A stretch of 64,000 nt of DNA from Thermosulfurimonas marina. Lineage in GTDB: Bacteria > Desulfobacterota > Thermodesulfobacteria > Thermodesulfobacteriales > Thermodesulfobacteriaceae. Position 1 is the stretch's first letter; the number at the start of each line of letters is the position of its first letter. Below, piece by piece: positions 31,094-39,557 of this stretch. The stretch spans positions 1,116,001 through 1,180,000 of the forward strand of contig NZ_CP042909.1 of assembly GCF_012317585.1 (NCBI RefSeq). Reading direction: 5' to 3'. The notes beneath the pieces are model-generated. The model saw only the letters and a list, made by a program, of their open reading frames with translations. It was not told the DNA's origin and searched no databases. A program made the position numbers and the translations under genes.

Positions 31094-32739
31094 CGCAAGA
31101 CCTCCTTTATGCGGCGCTCGAGTTCGTCCACGGTAAAGGGCCTCCCATCATATTTAAGGATCCTTTCGGTCTTGAGGCCCAGGGCCGCTATCCTTCGGGC
31201 CAGCTGGCCCGTGGCGTTGGTCTCCGCTACCAGAACCCTTCGCACCCCGGAAAGCCGCGCCCTCAGGGTCTTTTCCGGAAAGGGCTCAAGCACCAAGGGC
31301 TGTACGTAGCGTAAGCCGAGACGGCGAGCCACCTCTAGACCGGCTCCCCGGCCAGAACCCCATACACAGAGGGCCACCTCTCCCTCTCCTTCGGTGCGGA
31401 CCATTTCGGGCCCGTCCAGGGCCTGACGCAGACCCTCCCCCTTGCGCAGGCGTTTTTCCTGCATGCGGGAGATGGCTTCCGGATCTTCGGTGGTGATACC
31501 GTAAGAGTCGTGCTCGTAGGAGGTGACCTTGACCACCGCCCGCGGGTCTCCGGGGAAGGCCAGAGGGGAGACCCCGTCTTCAGTAAAGGCGTAGCGCTGG
31601 TACTCCCCCTGGCCCTCCCAGGCCCGAAAACTCACCCGCGGGACCCGGGAGAGGGGGAGCTCCTGGTGAAAGAGGCTTTCGCTCACGTGTTTATCCATAA
31701 GAAGGATGACCGGGACCTGATAAGACCAGGCCAGAGAAAGCCCTTTAGCCGCAAGCAGGAAGGCCTCCTCCGCATCCCCCGGGGCTAAGACCACCCGGGG
31801 AAATTCCCCATGGCCGGCATAGGTCACAAAGTCCAGATCTGCCTGGGCGGTATAAGTGGGCACTCCGGTGGAGGGCCCGGGACGCTGACTTTCCACCACC
31901 AGGAGGGGCAGTTCCGCCTGCCCCGCCAGACTCAGGGCCTCCACCATCAGGGCAAAGCCTCCTCCAGAGGTCCCGGTCATGGCCGGGGCCCCGGCTGCAG
32001 CGGCCCCTAGGGCACAGAGAACCGCCGCGATCTCATTTTCGGGATGAATCACCGTGACCCCCAGGGCCTCGGCGTGTTGGGCCAGATAGTGGAGGATGGA
32101 GGAGGCCGGAGTCATGGGATAGGCCACATAGAGGCGAAGGCCTGCGGCCACCGCCCCCAGGGCCGCGGCTTCGTTTCCGAAAAAGGTAGGAAGCCTTTCG
32201 GCCCCCTGAGGGAGCTCAAGCCGGGGCTCCGGGGTGGCCACGTAGGCCCGCCGGGCCACCTCCAAATTGACCTCCCGGGCCCGGGGAAGGTCCTTTTCCA
32301 GGGTGGCGGCCAGCTCTTCAAAGGGAATTCCGGTGAGCTTGGCGGCCGAGGCCAGGGCCGCGGTGTTGCGGGTGATCTCCGGGGCCGAAAGCTCCTTGAC
32401 TATCTCTTTCCAAGGCACCCCCAGGCCGGAAAACTCTCTTCCCCCGGAGGAGTCGTAAAGGAGGAGACCCTGAGGGAGGAGATTTTCCTGGTGGCGCTGG
32501 AGGGTCTCTTCGTTTAAGGCCACAAGGAGGTTGATCCTTTCGCGGTGGGCCAGGATCGGAAAATCCGCGGCCCGGACCACGGTGAAGTTATGTCCGCCCC
32601 GGATGAGGGAAGGATAGTCGTCATAAAGGAAGACCCGCAGGCCTCGCCGGGCCAACAGCCGGGCCCAGAGTTGCCCGAGCTGACGGATGCCGTCCCCGGC
32701 TCGCCCCCCGAAAAGGACCGAAAATTCAAAATTAGACAC
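31090..32739 (-). CDS. korA: 2-oxoacid:acceptor oxidoreductase, fused gamma-alpha subunit
   Basis: A 549-residue fusion. Residues 1-180 form the gamma domain (FGGRAGDGIRQLGQLWARLLARRG, in part), and 190-549 the alpha (pyrimidine-binding) domain with AYPMTPASSILHYLA, IHPENEIAAV and TGTSGGGFALMVEAL. The gamma-alpha fusion with a separate beta chain is the two-subunit KorAB type, with no ferredoxin-like delta subunit. It supports reductive or oxidative carbon flow around acyl-CoA, in line with the citrate-synthase-like gene further on. It overlaps the epimerase gene by 8 bases. Confidence 0.93.
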   Translation of the reverse strand: MSNFEFSVLFGGRAGDGIRQLGQLWARLLARRGLRVFLYDDYPSLIRGGHNFTVVRAADFPILAHRERINLLVALNEETLQRHQENLLPQGLLLYDSSGGREFSGLGVPWKEIVKELSAPEITRNTAALASAAKLTGIPFEELAATLEKDLPRAREVNLEVARRAYVATPEPRLELPQGAERLPTFFGNEAAALGAVAAGLRLYVAYPMTPASSILHYLAQHAEALGVTVIHPENEIAAVLCALGAAAAGAPAMTGTSGGGFALMVEALSLAGQAELPLLVVESQRPGPSTGVPTYTAQADLDFVTYAGHGEFPRVVLAPGDAEEAFLLAAKGLSLAWSYQVPVILLMDKHVSESLFHQELPLSRVPRVSFRAWEGQGEYQRYAFTEDGVSPLAFPGDPRAVVKVTSYEHDSYGITTEDPEAISRMQEKRLRKGEGLRQALDGPEMVRTEGEGEVALCVWGSGRGAGLEVARRLGLRYVQPLVLEPFPEKTLRARLSGVRRVLVAETNATGQLARRIAALGLKTERILKYDGRPFTVDELERRIKEVLR

Positions 32740-33703
32740 GGATCTCTCTTACCCAGTCTCGATTTTCTAAGTACCAGTCTACGGTACGGCGCAGGCCTTC
32801 GTCAAGGGAAATCTCCGGGGCCCAAGAAAGAAGCCTTCGGGCCTTGTCGATCTCCGCCCAGGTCACCCGCATATCCGCCCGATGGAATTCCCGGTATTCC
32901 ACCCGGGCCTTTTTGCCGAGGAGGGCTTCGATCTTGGCGATGAGGGTATTGATGGAGATCGGGTTGCGTCCTCCACCCAGGTTGATGATCTCGTAGCCTA
33001 GGGGTCTTAAGGCCAGGATGGTTCCCCGAGCAATATCGTCCACGTAGGTAAAATCCCGGGCCTGTTCGCCGTCGCCATAGACGATTACCGGCTGACCCTC
33101 GTCGATCCACTTGATGAAGCGGAAGTAGCTCATGTCCGGCCGGCCCGCCGGACCGAAGACCGTGAAGTAGCGCAGGACGGAAATGTCCAGTCCGTAGAGG
33201 TGGTGATAGGTATAGGCCAGGACCTCGGCCCCCTTCTTACTTGCGGCGTAGGGGGAAAGAGGCTGGTTGACCGGAAGGTCTTCCCGGTAAGGAAGGGGGG
33301 AGCCGGCGTAGACCGAGGAGGTGGAGGCCAGGACCATCTTCGAGACCCCGTGTCGCCGCATGAGCTCCAGGAGGTTTAGCGTGCCTTCCACATTGGTGCG
33401 ATAGTAGGCCCAGGGATCTTCGAGGCTGGCCCGCACTCCGGCCCGGGCCGCAAGATTTATCACCGCCTCCACCTCGAAGGCCTCAAAGAGCACGGAGAGG
33501 GCCCCCAGGTTGGCGATGTCCACCTCAAAAAAACGAAAATTCGGCCAGCGCCGCAGCTCTCCCAGACGCCATTTTTTGAGGCGCGGATCGTAATAGTCGT
33601 TGAGGTCGTCCACCCCCAGGACCTGGTGGCCTTCCTTAAGGAGAAATTCCGCGGTCCGCCAGCCGATAAAACCCGCCGCCCCGGTCACCAGAATCCAACC
33701 CAT
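32732..33703 (-). CDS. NAD-dependent nucleotide-sugar epimerase (UDP-glucuronate 4-epimerase-like)
   Basis: A 323-residue extended short-chain dehydrogenase. GAAGFIGWRTAEFLL is the NAD site, VDDLNDYYDPRLK matches UDP-glucuronate 4-epimerases, STSSVYAG and YAASKKGAE hold the catalytic Ser/Tyr/Lys, and YGDGEQARDFTYVDD binds the sugar nucleotide. It would supply galacturonate or a related sugar for surface polysaccharide. A minus-strand TATAAT at 33735-33730 is a likely -10 box, with a poor -35. Confidence 0.93.
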   Translation of the reverse strand: MGWILVTGAAGFIGWRTAEFLLKEGHQVLGVDDLNDYYDPRLKKWRLGELRRWPNFRFFEVDIANLGALSVLFEAFEVEAVINLAARAGVRASLEDPWAYYRTNVEGTLNLLELMRRHGVSKMVLASTSSVYAGSPLPYREDLPVNQPLSPYAASKKGAEVLAYTYHHLYGLDISVLRYFTVFGPAGRPDMSYFRFIKWIDEGQPVIVYGDGEQARDFTYVDDIARGTILALRPLGYEIINLGGGRNPISINTLIAKIEALLGKKARVEYREFHRADMRVTWAEIDKARRLLSWAPEISLDEGLRRTVDWYLENRDWVREIRV

Positions 33704-33759
33704 AAGCCCTCCTCCTGTGGGATGACCGTATTATAGTCCCCTGGAGACTCTGGGGAACC

Positions 33760-34260
33760 CTACAGGATCTTCAGTAAGTGGGCCCGGAGTCGATCTTCGG
33801 CCTGGAAAAGGAGCCGGGCTTCTTCTTCCATGGCCTCTTGAAGATAGGCCAGGTTTTCGGGGGAGAAGCGCTGGCGGAACCAGGGACAGAAGAAGTTGCG
33901 ACAGAGGAGGGGCCGCACCTTGAGAAGGCAGCCCTCCGGTCCCAGAAAGAAGCAGCCCCGGGGAAAGGCCCTATTTTCAGGGAGTTTTACCCCCACCAGG
34001 AGATTGATCAGGAGGAGTTCCCGGGAGACGGAAAGTTCCATATCCCGCACGCAGCAGGTGCCTCGGCCGGAGGTGGCGCAGGTGGCGCAAAGCTGGGCCG
34101 CCCCGGTGTCCTGATAGGCCTCGTCGGAACGCTCGATGGCCTCCAGCAGGGCCTTAAGGAGTTGGCCCATCCTTTCCTCTCTTTCCAGGATCTCTTGGAA
34201 TCGGGGGAAGAGCTTCCGGACCTCGGCCAAACCTTGGAGAAAAAGGTCTTCGGCTTTCAC
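33760..34260 (-). CDS. YkgJ-like cysteine-cluster protein
   Basis: A 166-residue protein with eight or more cysteines: CATCATSGRGTCC in the middle, then RGCFFLGPEGC and LLCRNFFCPWF. This resembles the YkgJ/CxxCxxCC family of putative Zn- or Fe-chelating proteins, whose function is unknown. An N-terminal helical region (about residues 1-50) precedes the Cys core and a charged helix ends it. It overlaps the DUF1015 gene by 4 bases, so the two are coupled. Confidence 0.75.
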   Translation of the reverse strand: MKAEDLFLQGLAEVRKLFPRFQEILEREERMGQLLKALLEAIERSDEAYQDTGAAQLCATCATSGRGTCCVRDMELSVSRELLLINLLVGVKLPENRAFPRGCFFLGPEGCLLKVRPLLCRNFFCPWFRQRFSPENLAYLQEAMEEEARLLFQAEDRLRAHLLKIL

Positions 34261-35489
34261 GGACAGGGCGGAGCGCTCTGGGGATTGAGGCGAAAGATCA
34301 CCGTTCCGGTGAGGATCTTGGGATGAAAGTAAGTGGACTTGTGGGGCATGACCTTTCCGCTTGCGGCCACCCGGGCCAGGGCCTCAAGGGGGGTGGCCGG
34401 AAGAAGGAAGCCCAGGGCCCCCTTTATGGCCTCGTGTTCCACCTCTTCTTCCCGGGGGGTATAGGAGAGAAGGCCCTTCTCCTTGAGATCCTTTTCGCCT
34501 TCTTCACAGAGGGTCTCGATAATCCGGGCGCACCAGGCCGCAGGCAGAGCTTCTTCCGGGAGTCCGCTCTCCGCCCGCCAGCGCTCCAGGGCCTCCGGTC
34601 TCAGGCGCATCCGGAAACGCCTCCCTGCGGAAAGGAGGACCAGGGCCTTTTCTTCAAGCGAAGGCCGGGCTTTGGGGTCCTCCTCGAGGTGGACCAGGGG
34701 AAGGAGACGTCGGGAGAGTTCCTCCGGAGAGAAGGGGTGCCGGAGGATGCGGTGGGTGGGCAGCACTACCAACCCCGGATCCTCGAAGGGGCAGAGATAC
34801 ATCATCATGTAGTGGAAACAGCGGGGGCCCTCCGGCCGCAGGGCCCGGGTCATCTCCTCCGCATAGCGCAGGGCGGTGGTATAGCGGTGGTGCCCGTCGG
34901 CGATATAGAAGGGGAGATCCTCCCAGAAATCGGTGAGGGTCTTCTGGAGAGAGGGATCGGTGAGAGCCAAGATTTCGTGTATTTCATCCTGGAATTTAAC
35001 CCGCAGAAGCGGAGAGGCCTCCGGAAGGGAAGAGAGGGTGCGTCTTTTGGGGTCGGAGTAAAGGACGAAGATCTGGCTGAACTGGGCCTTGGTGGCCCGA
35101 AGAAGGGCCAGACGTTCCTCGGTGACCTTGGGAAAGGTCTTTTCGTGAGGCAGGATGCGCCCTTCGGAAAAGGGGGAAAGCCTCACCAGTCCGATAAAAC
35201 CCGTGCGGACGAACTTTTGGCCCTGATGGGTAAAATGAAGCCGATAGAGATAAAGGGCCGGACGGGATTCCCGGATGAGGACCCCTTCGCTTATCCAGGT
35301 CTCCAGTTTCCGGGACGCCTCTTCCGGCCGGGAGGCCAGCTCCAGATGAAAGATGTTGTGCGGGTCCCGGGCCAGATAGGCGGCCTTTTCCTCGGGAGAG
35401 ACCACGTCGTAGGGCGGGGCCACCACCCGCGCGAGATCCACCTTTTGGGGATTGAAACGCCAGCCGTAAAAGGGTTTGACCTCCGGCAT
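34257..35489 (-). CDS. DUF1015 family protein
   Basis: A 410-residue soluble protein matching DUF1015, a widespread family of unknown function in anaerobes. Signatures are RVVAPPYDVVSPEEKA, NIFHLEL, GRILPHEKTFP, YIADGHHRYTTALRY and HKSTYFHPK near the C-terminus. The ATG at 35489 is chosen because the family starts at the PFYGWRF stretch; the longer reading frame adds 12 atypical residues. The His-rich GHHRYTTAL motif suggests an enzyme, but no reaction is known to me. Confidence 0.9.
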   Translation of the reverse strand: MPEVKPFYGWRFNPQKVDLARVVAPPYDVVSPEEKAAYLARDPHNIFHLELASRPEEASRKLETWISEGVLIRESRPALYLYRLHFTHQGQKFVRTGFIGLVRLSPFSEGRILPHEKTFPKVTEERLALLRATKAQFSQIFVLYSDPKRRTLSSLPEASPLLRVKFQDEIHEILALTDPSLQKTLTDFWEDLPFYIADGHHRYTTALRYAEEMTRALRPEGPRCFHYMMMYLCPFEDPGLVVLPTHRILRHPFSPEELSRRLLPLVHLEEDPKARPSLEEKALVLLSAGRRFRMRLRPEALERWRAESGLPEEALPAAWCARIIETLCEEGEKDLKEKGLLSYTPREEEVEHEAIKGALGFLLPATPLEALARVAASGKVMPHKSTYFHPKILTGTVIFRLNPQSAPPCP

Positions 35490-35590
35490 GGCCCATTGCC
35501 TAATATGAAACCCCGCTCTCGTCAACTTCGGACTTGCCCGGAGGTTTTACGTGGTTATTAGTTTCTAGAGATCTTCGAAAGGAGGGGGAG

Positions 35591-36190
35591 ATGACCGCTC
35601 TGACTCTGGTGCTCCTGGCTTTAGGGGCGGTAGCCCTGGTGGTTTTCATCTGGGTCCTCTGGCGGATTAAGGGGGTGGCGGAACAGGCCTCGGTCACTCT
35701 CTCGCAGGTAGAAGGGGCGCTGGGCGAGGTGCGCGGAAGCCTGGAGAGGGTCAACCGGGTGGCCGAAGAGGTGGTGGTCCTTCCCGGAGCCTTGAAGGAG
35801 CTTGCGGATTCCGTGGGGGAGATGGCCCGGGATCTCTCCGAAGAGCTCAAAGGGAGGCTCGAGAAGACGGATCTGGTCCTTGAGGCCCTGGAAAAACGCC
35901 TTTCCGGGGAGGTGCCCCAGGTCCTCACCCAGGCCGAACGTACCCTCTCGGAGGCCGAAAAGCTGGTCTCCGGGCTAAACGAGAAGCTTTCGGCCCTGGA
36001 TGAGCTTTCCGAGGCCGCGCGCAACCTTTCCCGTTCCGTGCGGGAGGTGAGCACCACGGCTTCCGTGGCGGTGGAGACCATCAATCGTGAGGTCCAGGAT
36101 CTAGTGATCGAGATCTCGGCCGCCACGGCCGGCCTGCGGGAGGGCCTGAGAGTCCTTTCTAAGGTCATCCCTTTTAAGAAGAAAAAGTAA
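35591..36190 (+). CDS. DUF948-like membrane-anchored coiled-coil protein
   Basis: A 199-residue protein from the ATG at 35591, preceded by AGGAGGGGGAG. One N-terminal membrane helix (residues ~4-24, LTLVLLALGAVALVVFIWVL) is followed by a long amphipathic coiled coil (~28-185) and a basic end PFKKKK. The architecture resembles DUF948 proteins, which are usually encoded beside YtxH proteins, as here. It is probably an envelope or stress-related structural protein; no catalytic motif is present. Confidence 0.8.
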   Translation: MTALTLVLLALGAVALVVFIWVLWRIKGVAEQASVTLSQVEGALGEVRGSLERVNRVAEEVVVLPGALKELADSVGEMARDLSEELKGRLEKTDLVLEALEKRLSGEVPQVLTQAERTLSEAEKLVSGLNEKLSALDELSEAARNLSRSVREVSTTASVAVETINREVQDLVIEISAATAGLREGLRVLSKVIPFKKKK

Positions 36191-36204
36191 AGGAGGTGAG
36201 AAAA

Positions 36205-36582
36205 ATGGCGGAAAAGAAGCTTTCGGTGGGTCTGGCCTTTTTGCTGGGGGGTTTAGTGGGGGCGGCGGCGGCCCTTCTCCTGGCCCCGGCCAGTGGGGAG
36301 GAGATCCGGGAGCGCTTGCGGGAGCGGGGCGAGGAGACCAAGGAGCGCCTTCGGGAGAAAAAGGAAGAGTTGCGGACCAAGGTGGAAGATCTCAAGAAAG
36401 AGGCCGAAGAGATCAAGGCCCGCCTTCTTACGCAGGCCGAAGGGCTTAAAGGGAAGTCCCTGGAGACCCTGGAGGAGGCCAAGCGGGTGATTGAAGAGGC
36501 CATCGAGGCCGGAAAGGAGGCCATGCGTCGGGAGAAGGAGCGCCTGGCCGCCAAGGTCAAGGGAGAAGGGGCCTCGGCCTAG
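36205..36582 (+). CDS. YtxH domain protein
   Basis: A 125-residue protein from the ATG at 36205, with AGGAGG 8 bases upstream. The start KLSVGLAFLLGGLVGAAAALLLAPASGEEIR is the YtxH signature: one glycine-rich membrane helix then the LLAPxSG motif. The rest is a highly charged Glu/Lys/Arg coiled coil. YtxH proteins are general-stress membrane proteins of unknown mechanism. It forms a pair with the DUF948-like gene, 14 bases apart, and ends convergently on nadK. Confidence 0.88.
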   Translation: MAEKKLSVGLAFLLGGLVGAAAALLLAPASGEEIRERLRERGEETKERLREKKEELRTKVEDLKKEAEEIKARLLTQAEGLKGKSLETLEEAKRVIEEAIEAGKEAMRREKERLAAKVKGEGASA

Positions 36583-37373
36583 ACCTTGCTTTCCCCCCAC
36601 CCGAGTTTGTCCCGGAGGATGGCAAAATAGCTCCGGGTGGGGGAGGTAATTAATTTGAGCGGTCTTTCTGACCGCCGGAGATGCACGCTCTGCCCGGGCC
36701 CGAGGACCCGGTGGTGCCCTCCGTCCACCACGAGGTGGACCTCCGGAGAGGGGCTGATGAGCTGCACGGTGATTTCTGTTTCGGCTGGAAGCACCAGAGG
36801 CCGGGCACTGAGCATAAAAGGACAGATGGGGGTGAGCACCAGGGCCTCGGTGGCCGGATGCAGGATGGGGCCTCCGGCCGAAAGGTTGTAGGCCGTAGAG
36901 CCGGTGGGAGTGGCCACCAGGAGGCCATCTCCGTAATAGGTGGTGAGGTATTCCCCGGAGACCGTAACCCGCAGGTGGATCATGTGCCCCAAGGGCCCCT
37001 TCAGGATGGCCGCCTCATTCAGGGCCTGAAAGGTCTCCTCTCCGTAGCGGACCTCCAGCATGAGCCGGGCTTCGGTCCGAAATTCCCCTTCCAAAAGTCG
37101 CTCCAAGGCCAATTCGACCTCCTCCAGGGACACCTCGGTAAGGAAACCCAACTTCCCGAAATTGATCCCCAGGATGGGCACGTCGAGCTTCCAGGCCAGG
37201 GGGGCCGCCCGCAGGAGGGTCCCGTCCCCTCCGATCACCAGGACCAGGTCCGGAGGAGGGGAAGGCTTCCGGGTAAGCTCTATCCCGGCCTCCCGGAAGC
37301 GTCCTTCAAGAAGTCCTTCCAGATCAGGGGGCAGCTTGAGACCCTCTTTGGGATAGAGTAAGACCCGTTTCAT
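36579..37373 (-). CDS. nadK: NAD kinase
   Basis: NadK phosphorylates NAD to NADP. The 264-residue product has the GGDGT motif in VLVIGGDGTLLRAA, the FGKLGFLTE stretch, the NE motif in QALNEAAIL, and ATPTGSTAYNLSAGGPI that binds NAD. Length is typical. It is divergent from lptD with a 38-base gap, so the two promoters must overlap. nadE, another NAD gene, lies 2 kb away on the other strand. Confidence 0.96.
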   Translation of the reverse strand: MKRVLLYPKEGLKLPPDLEGLLEGRFREAGIELTRKPSPPPDLVLVIGGDGTLLRAAPLAWKLDVPILGINFGKLGFLTEVSLEEVELALERLLEGEFRTEARLMLEVRYGEETFQALNEAAILKGPLGHMIHLRVTVSGEYLTTYYGDGLLVATPTGSTAYNLSAGGPILHPATEALVLTPICPFMLSARPLVLPAETEITVQLISPSPEVHLVVDGGHHRVLGPGQSVHLRRSERPLKLITSPTRSYFAILRDKLGWGESKV

Positions 37374-37411
37374 CAGTTGACATTTTAGAGGCTACGGGTG
37401 AAAGGTAAAGT

Positions 37412-39526
37412 ATGAAAAGGGGGACCCTTTCTTTCTTTATTTTGGTTCTCTGGGCGGCTTCGGCCCTTGCCGCCTGGAAGATCGAGGCCCGGAGGCTTAC
37501 GGTCTATCACGACCGGCGGGTAGCCGTAGCCGAAGGGCAGGTGGTCATCACCGGAAAGGGGCTTACCATATTTGCCTCTCGGGCCCGCTACGAGATGGAG
37601 ACCAAGCGGCTGTGGCTTTCCGGACCGGTAAAAATCCTCACCCTCCATGGAGATTGGCTTAAAGGGCGGCAGGCCTTCCTGGACCTCCGGTCCGGAGAAG
37701 GGCGGGTGGATGGGGCCCTTCTTTTTATCCAGAAAGATCGGGTGCGGGTCCGGGCCCGGCGGCTGGAGAGACTTTCCGAGGATCGCTACGTGGCCTACCG
37801 GGCGGTGATCACCACCTGTGAGATGGACTGTGAGAAGGAACCCTCCTGGAGTTTCCGGGCCCGCAAGGTGGTGGTGAGTGAGGGCTACGCCCGGGGGCGT
37901 TGGGTCTCCTTTTGGGTGAAACGCTTGCCGCTTGCGGCCAGTCCTTACCTGAGTCTGCCGGTCAAGCGCCGGCGCAAGAGCGGTTTCCTCTTCCCCCGTC
38001 TGGTCACCGGCTCCCGTACCGGGGCCGGGGTGGAGGTCCCCCTCTTTTTGGCCCTTCACGATAGCTTTGACCTCACCCTTTCGCCCCTTTATACCGGAAA
38101 AAGGGGTCTTCTTTTTTCCGCCGAAGGGCGCTGGCGGGTAAGTCGAGACGCCCGGGGTCTCCTGCGCTACCGCTATCTCCATGATCGCCTGGAAGACAAG
38201 GATTACAATGGTGACGGGATTCGACGGGGTAATCAGAGCCGCTACTGGATTACCGCGCGAGTGGATCAGCCCCTGGCCCAAAGGATCGCGCTCCACCTGG
38301 ACCTCGATCTCCTTTCCGACCGGGACTTTTTGGAGGAGTTTGAGGGAGGCCCCTTCGGTTTTTCCGAGACCCATCGCCAGTACCTCGAGTGGTTTGGCCG
38401 GGGGCTTGAGGAGCGCAATCAGACTTATCGGACCTCTCGCCTCTGGCTGGATCACCTCCGGGAAAATACCTACCTCGAAGCCTCGGGGACCTACCGGGAT
38501 GCCGTACTTCCGGGCCGGCAGCCCTCCATGCTTTCCCCCCTAGGAGACCTCTATTTTCGGGCCCTCAGGAGACCTCTTTTCGGCCCTCTGCATTTCGATT
38601 TCTCTTTGGACTCCACCTACTGGTATCGGGAGGAGGGCTCCCGGGGCCTGCGCACCGAGGTGGTCCCGGAAATCTCCCTGGAGCAGGCCCTCGGTCCCTT
38701 GGAAACCCAGGTGGCTTATCGTTTCCTCCATACCCGCTACGATGTAGACTGGGACAACGGAACCACCGAGGATCTCACCCGCACCCTCTATGAGATCGAG
38801 GCCCGGGCCTCTTTGGAGTTTTACCGTATTTACGGGACCGGGCCGAGGCGTTTTCGCCACAGTCTTCGCCCCTATCTGCACTACTTTTACCGTCCCCCGG
38901 AAAACCAGGAGGACTTTCCCCTGTGGCGGGCCGAGGATCGCCTGCCCCCGGCCCACTGGCTGGAATACGGGCTGCTGCAGTTTGTGACCTTGCGGGAGGA
39001 ACCCTCTCCGGGCCGACTCCGCTACCGGGATCTTTTGCGGTTTAAGCTTTATCAGCGCTACGATTTTCGGGAGGCGACCCGCGAACTTTCCGCGGCCGAG
39101 GAGGAAAGGCGCCCCTTTTCCAATCTGATAGGCGAACTGGAGTTCCAAAGCCCCGGGGGAAGGCTCTCCTTGCGCTACGATGCGGAGTACAACTTTTACG
39201 GCCTGGGGCTGGCCCGCCAGGAACTCACCCTTTCCCTCACCCGGGTCCTTCTGGATCGTTTTTCCCTCGGTTACCAGCGGGATCGTCTGCGGCAGGTCAA
39301 ACAACTCAATCTTTCCGGAAGCTGGCGCTTCCTGCGCCGTTTCGTACTCCACGGGGCCCTTTCCCGAAACCTCCTGCGGGAGGAGACCTCTTCGGCCAGC
39401 CTGGGCCTCACCTATGAGGCCTCCTGCTACAGCGTGGACCTCACCCTGGGGATCACCCCAGAAGAGACCCGCTTTTCCTTCTGGATCAATCTTTTGGGGG
39501 TGGGGGGTTACGGGCGCACTTATTGA
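37412..39526 (+). CDS. lptD: LPS-assembly outer-membrane protein LptD
   Basis: LptD is the outer-membrane beta-barrel that inserts lipopolysaccharide into the outer leaflet. The 704-residue product has a signal peptide (TLSFFILVLWAASALA), an LptA-like periplasmic jellyroll (residues ~22-115, RLTVYHDRRVAVAEGQVVI, FASRARYEMETKRLWLSG), and a long beta-rich barrel with alternating aromatic residues. LPVKRRRKSGFLFP is a family signature at the barrel start. Two Cys in TTCEMDCEK and one near the C-terminus could form the structural disulfide. Its presence shows a diderm cell with LPS. No lptE is adjacent. Confidence 0.92.
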   Translation: MKRGTLSFFILVLWAASALAAWKIEARRLTVYHDRRVAVAEGQVVITGKGLTIFASRARYEMETKRLWLSGPVKILTLHGDWLKGRQAFLDLRSGEGRVDGALLFIQKDRVRVRARRLERLSEDRYVAYRAVITTCEMDCEKEPSWSFRARKVVVSEGYARGRWVSFWVKRLPLAASPYLSLPVKRRRKSGFLFPRLVTGSRTGAGVEVPLFLALHDSFDLTLSPLYTGKRGLLFSAEGRWRVSRDARGLLRYRYLHDRLEDKDYNGDGIRRGNQSRYWITARVDQPLAQRIALHLDLDLLSDRDFLEEFEGGPFGFSETHRQYLEWFGRGLEERNQTYRTSRLWLDHLRENTYLEASGTYRDAVLPGRQPSMLSPLGDLYFRALRRPLFGPLHFDFSLDSTYWYREEGSRGLRTEVVPEISLEQALGPLETQVAYRFLHTRYDVDWDNGTTEDLTRTLYEIEARASLEFYRIYGTGPRRFRHSLRPYLHYFYRPPENQEDFPLWRAEDRLPPAHWLEYGLLQFVTLREEPSPGRLRYRDLLRFKLYQRYDFREATRELSAAEEERRPFSNLIGELEFQSPGGRLSLRYDAEYNFYGLGLARQELTLSLTRVLLDRFSLGYQRDRLRQVKQLNLSGSWRFLRRFVLHGALSRNLLREETSSASLGLTYEASCYSVDLTLGITPEETRFSFWINLLGVGGYGRTY

Positions 39527-39557
39527 CCGGCGAGCCTTCCCGTAATAGTTTTCGGAC

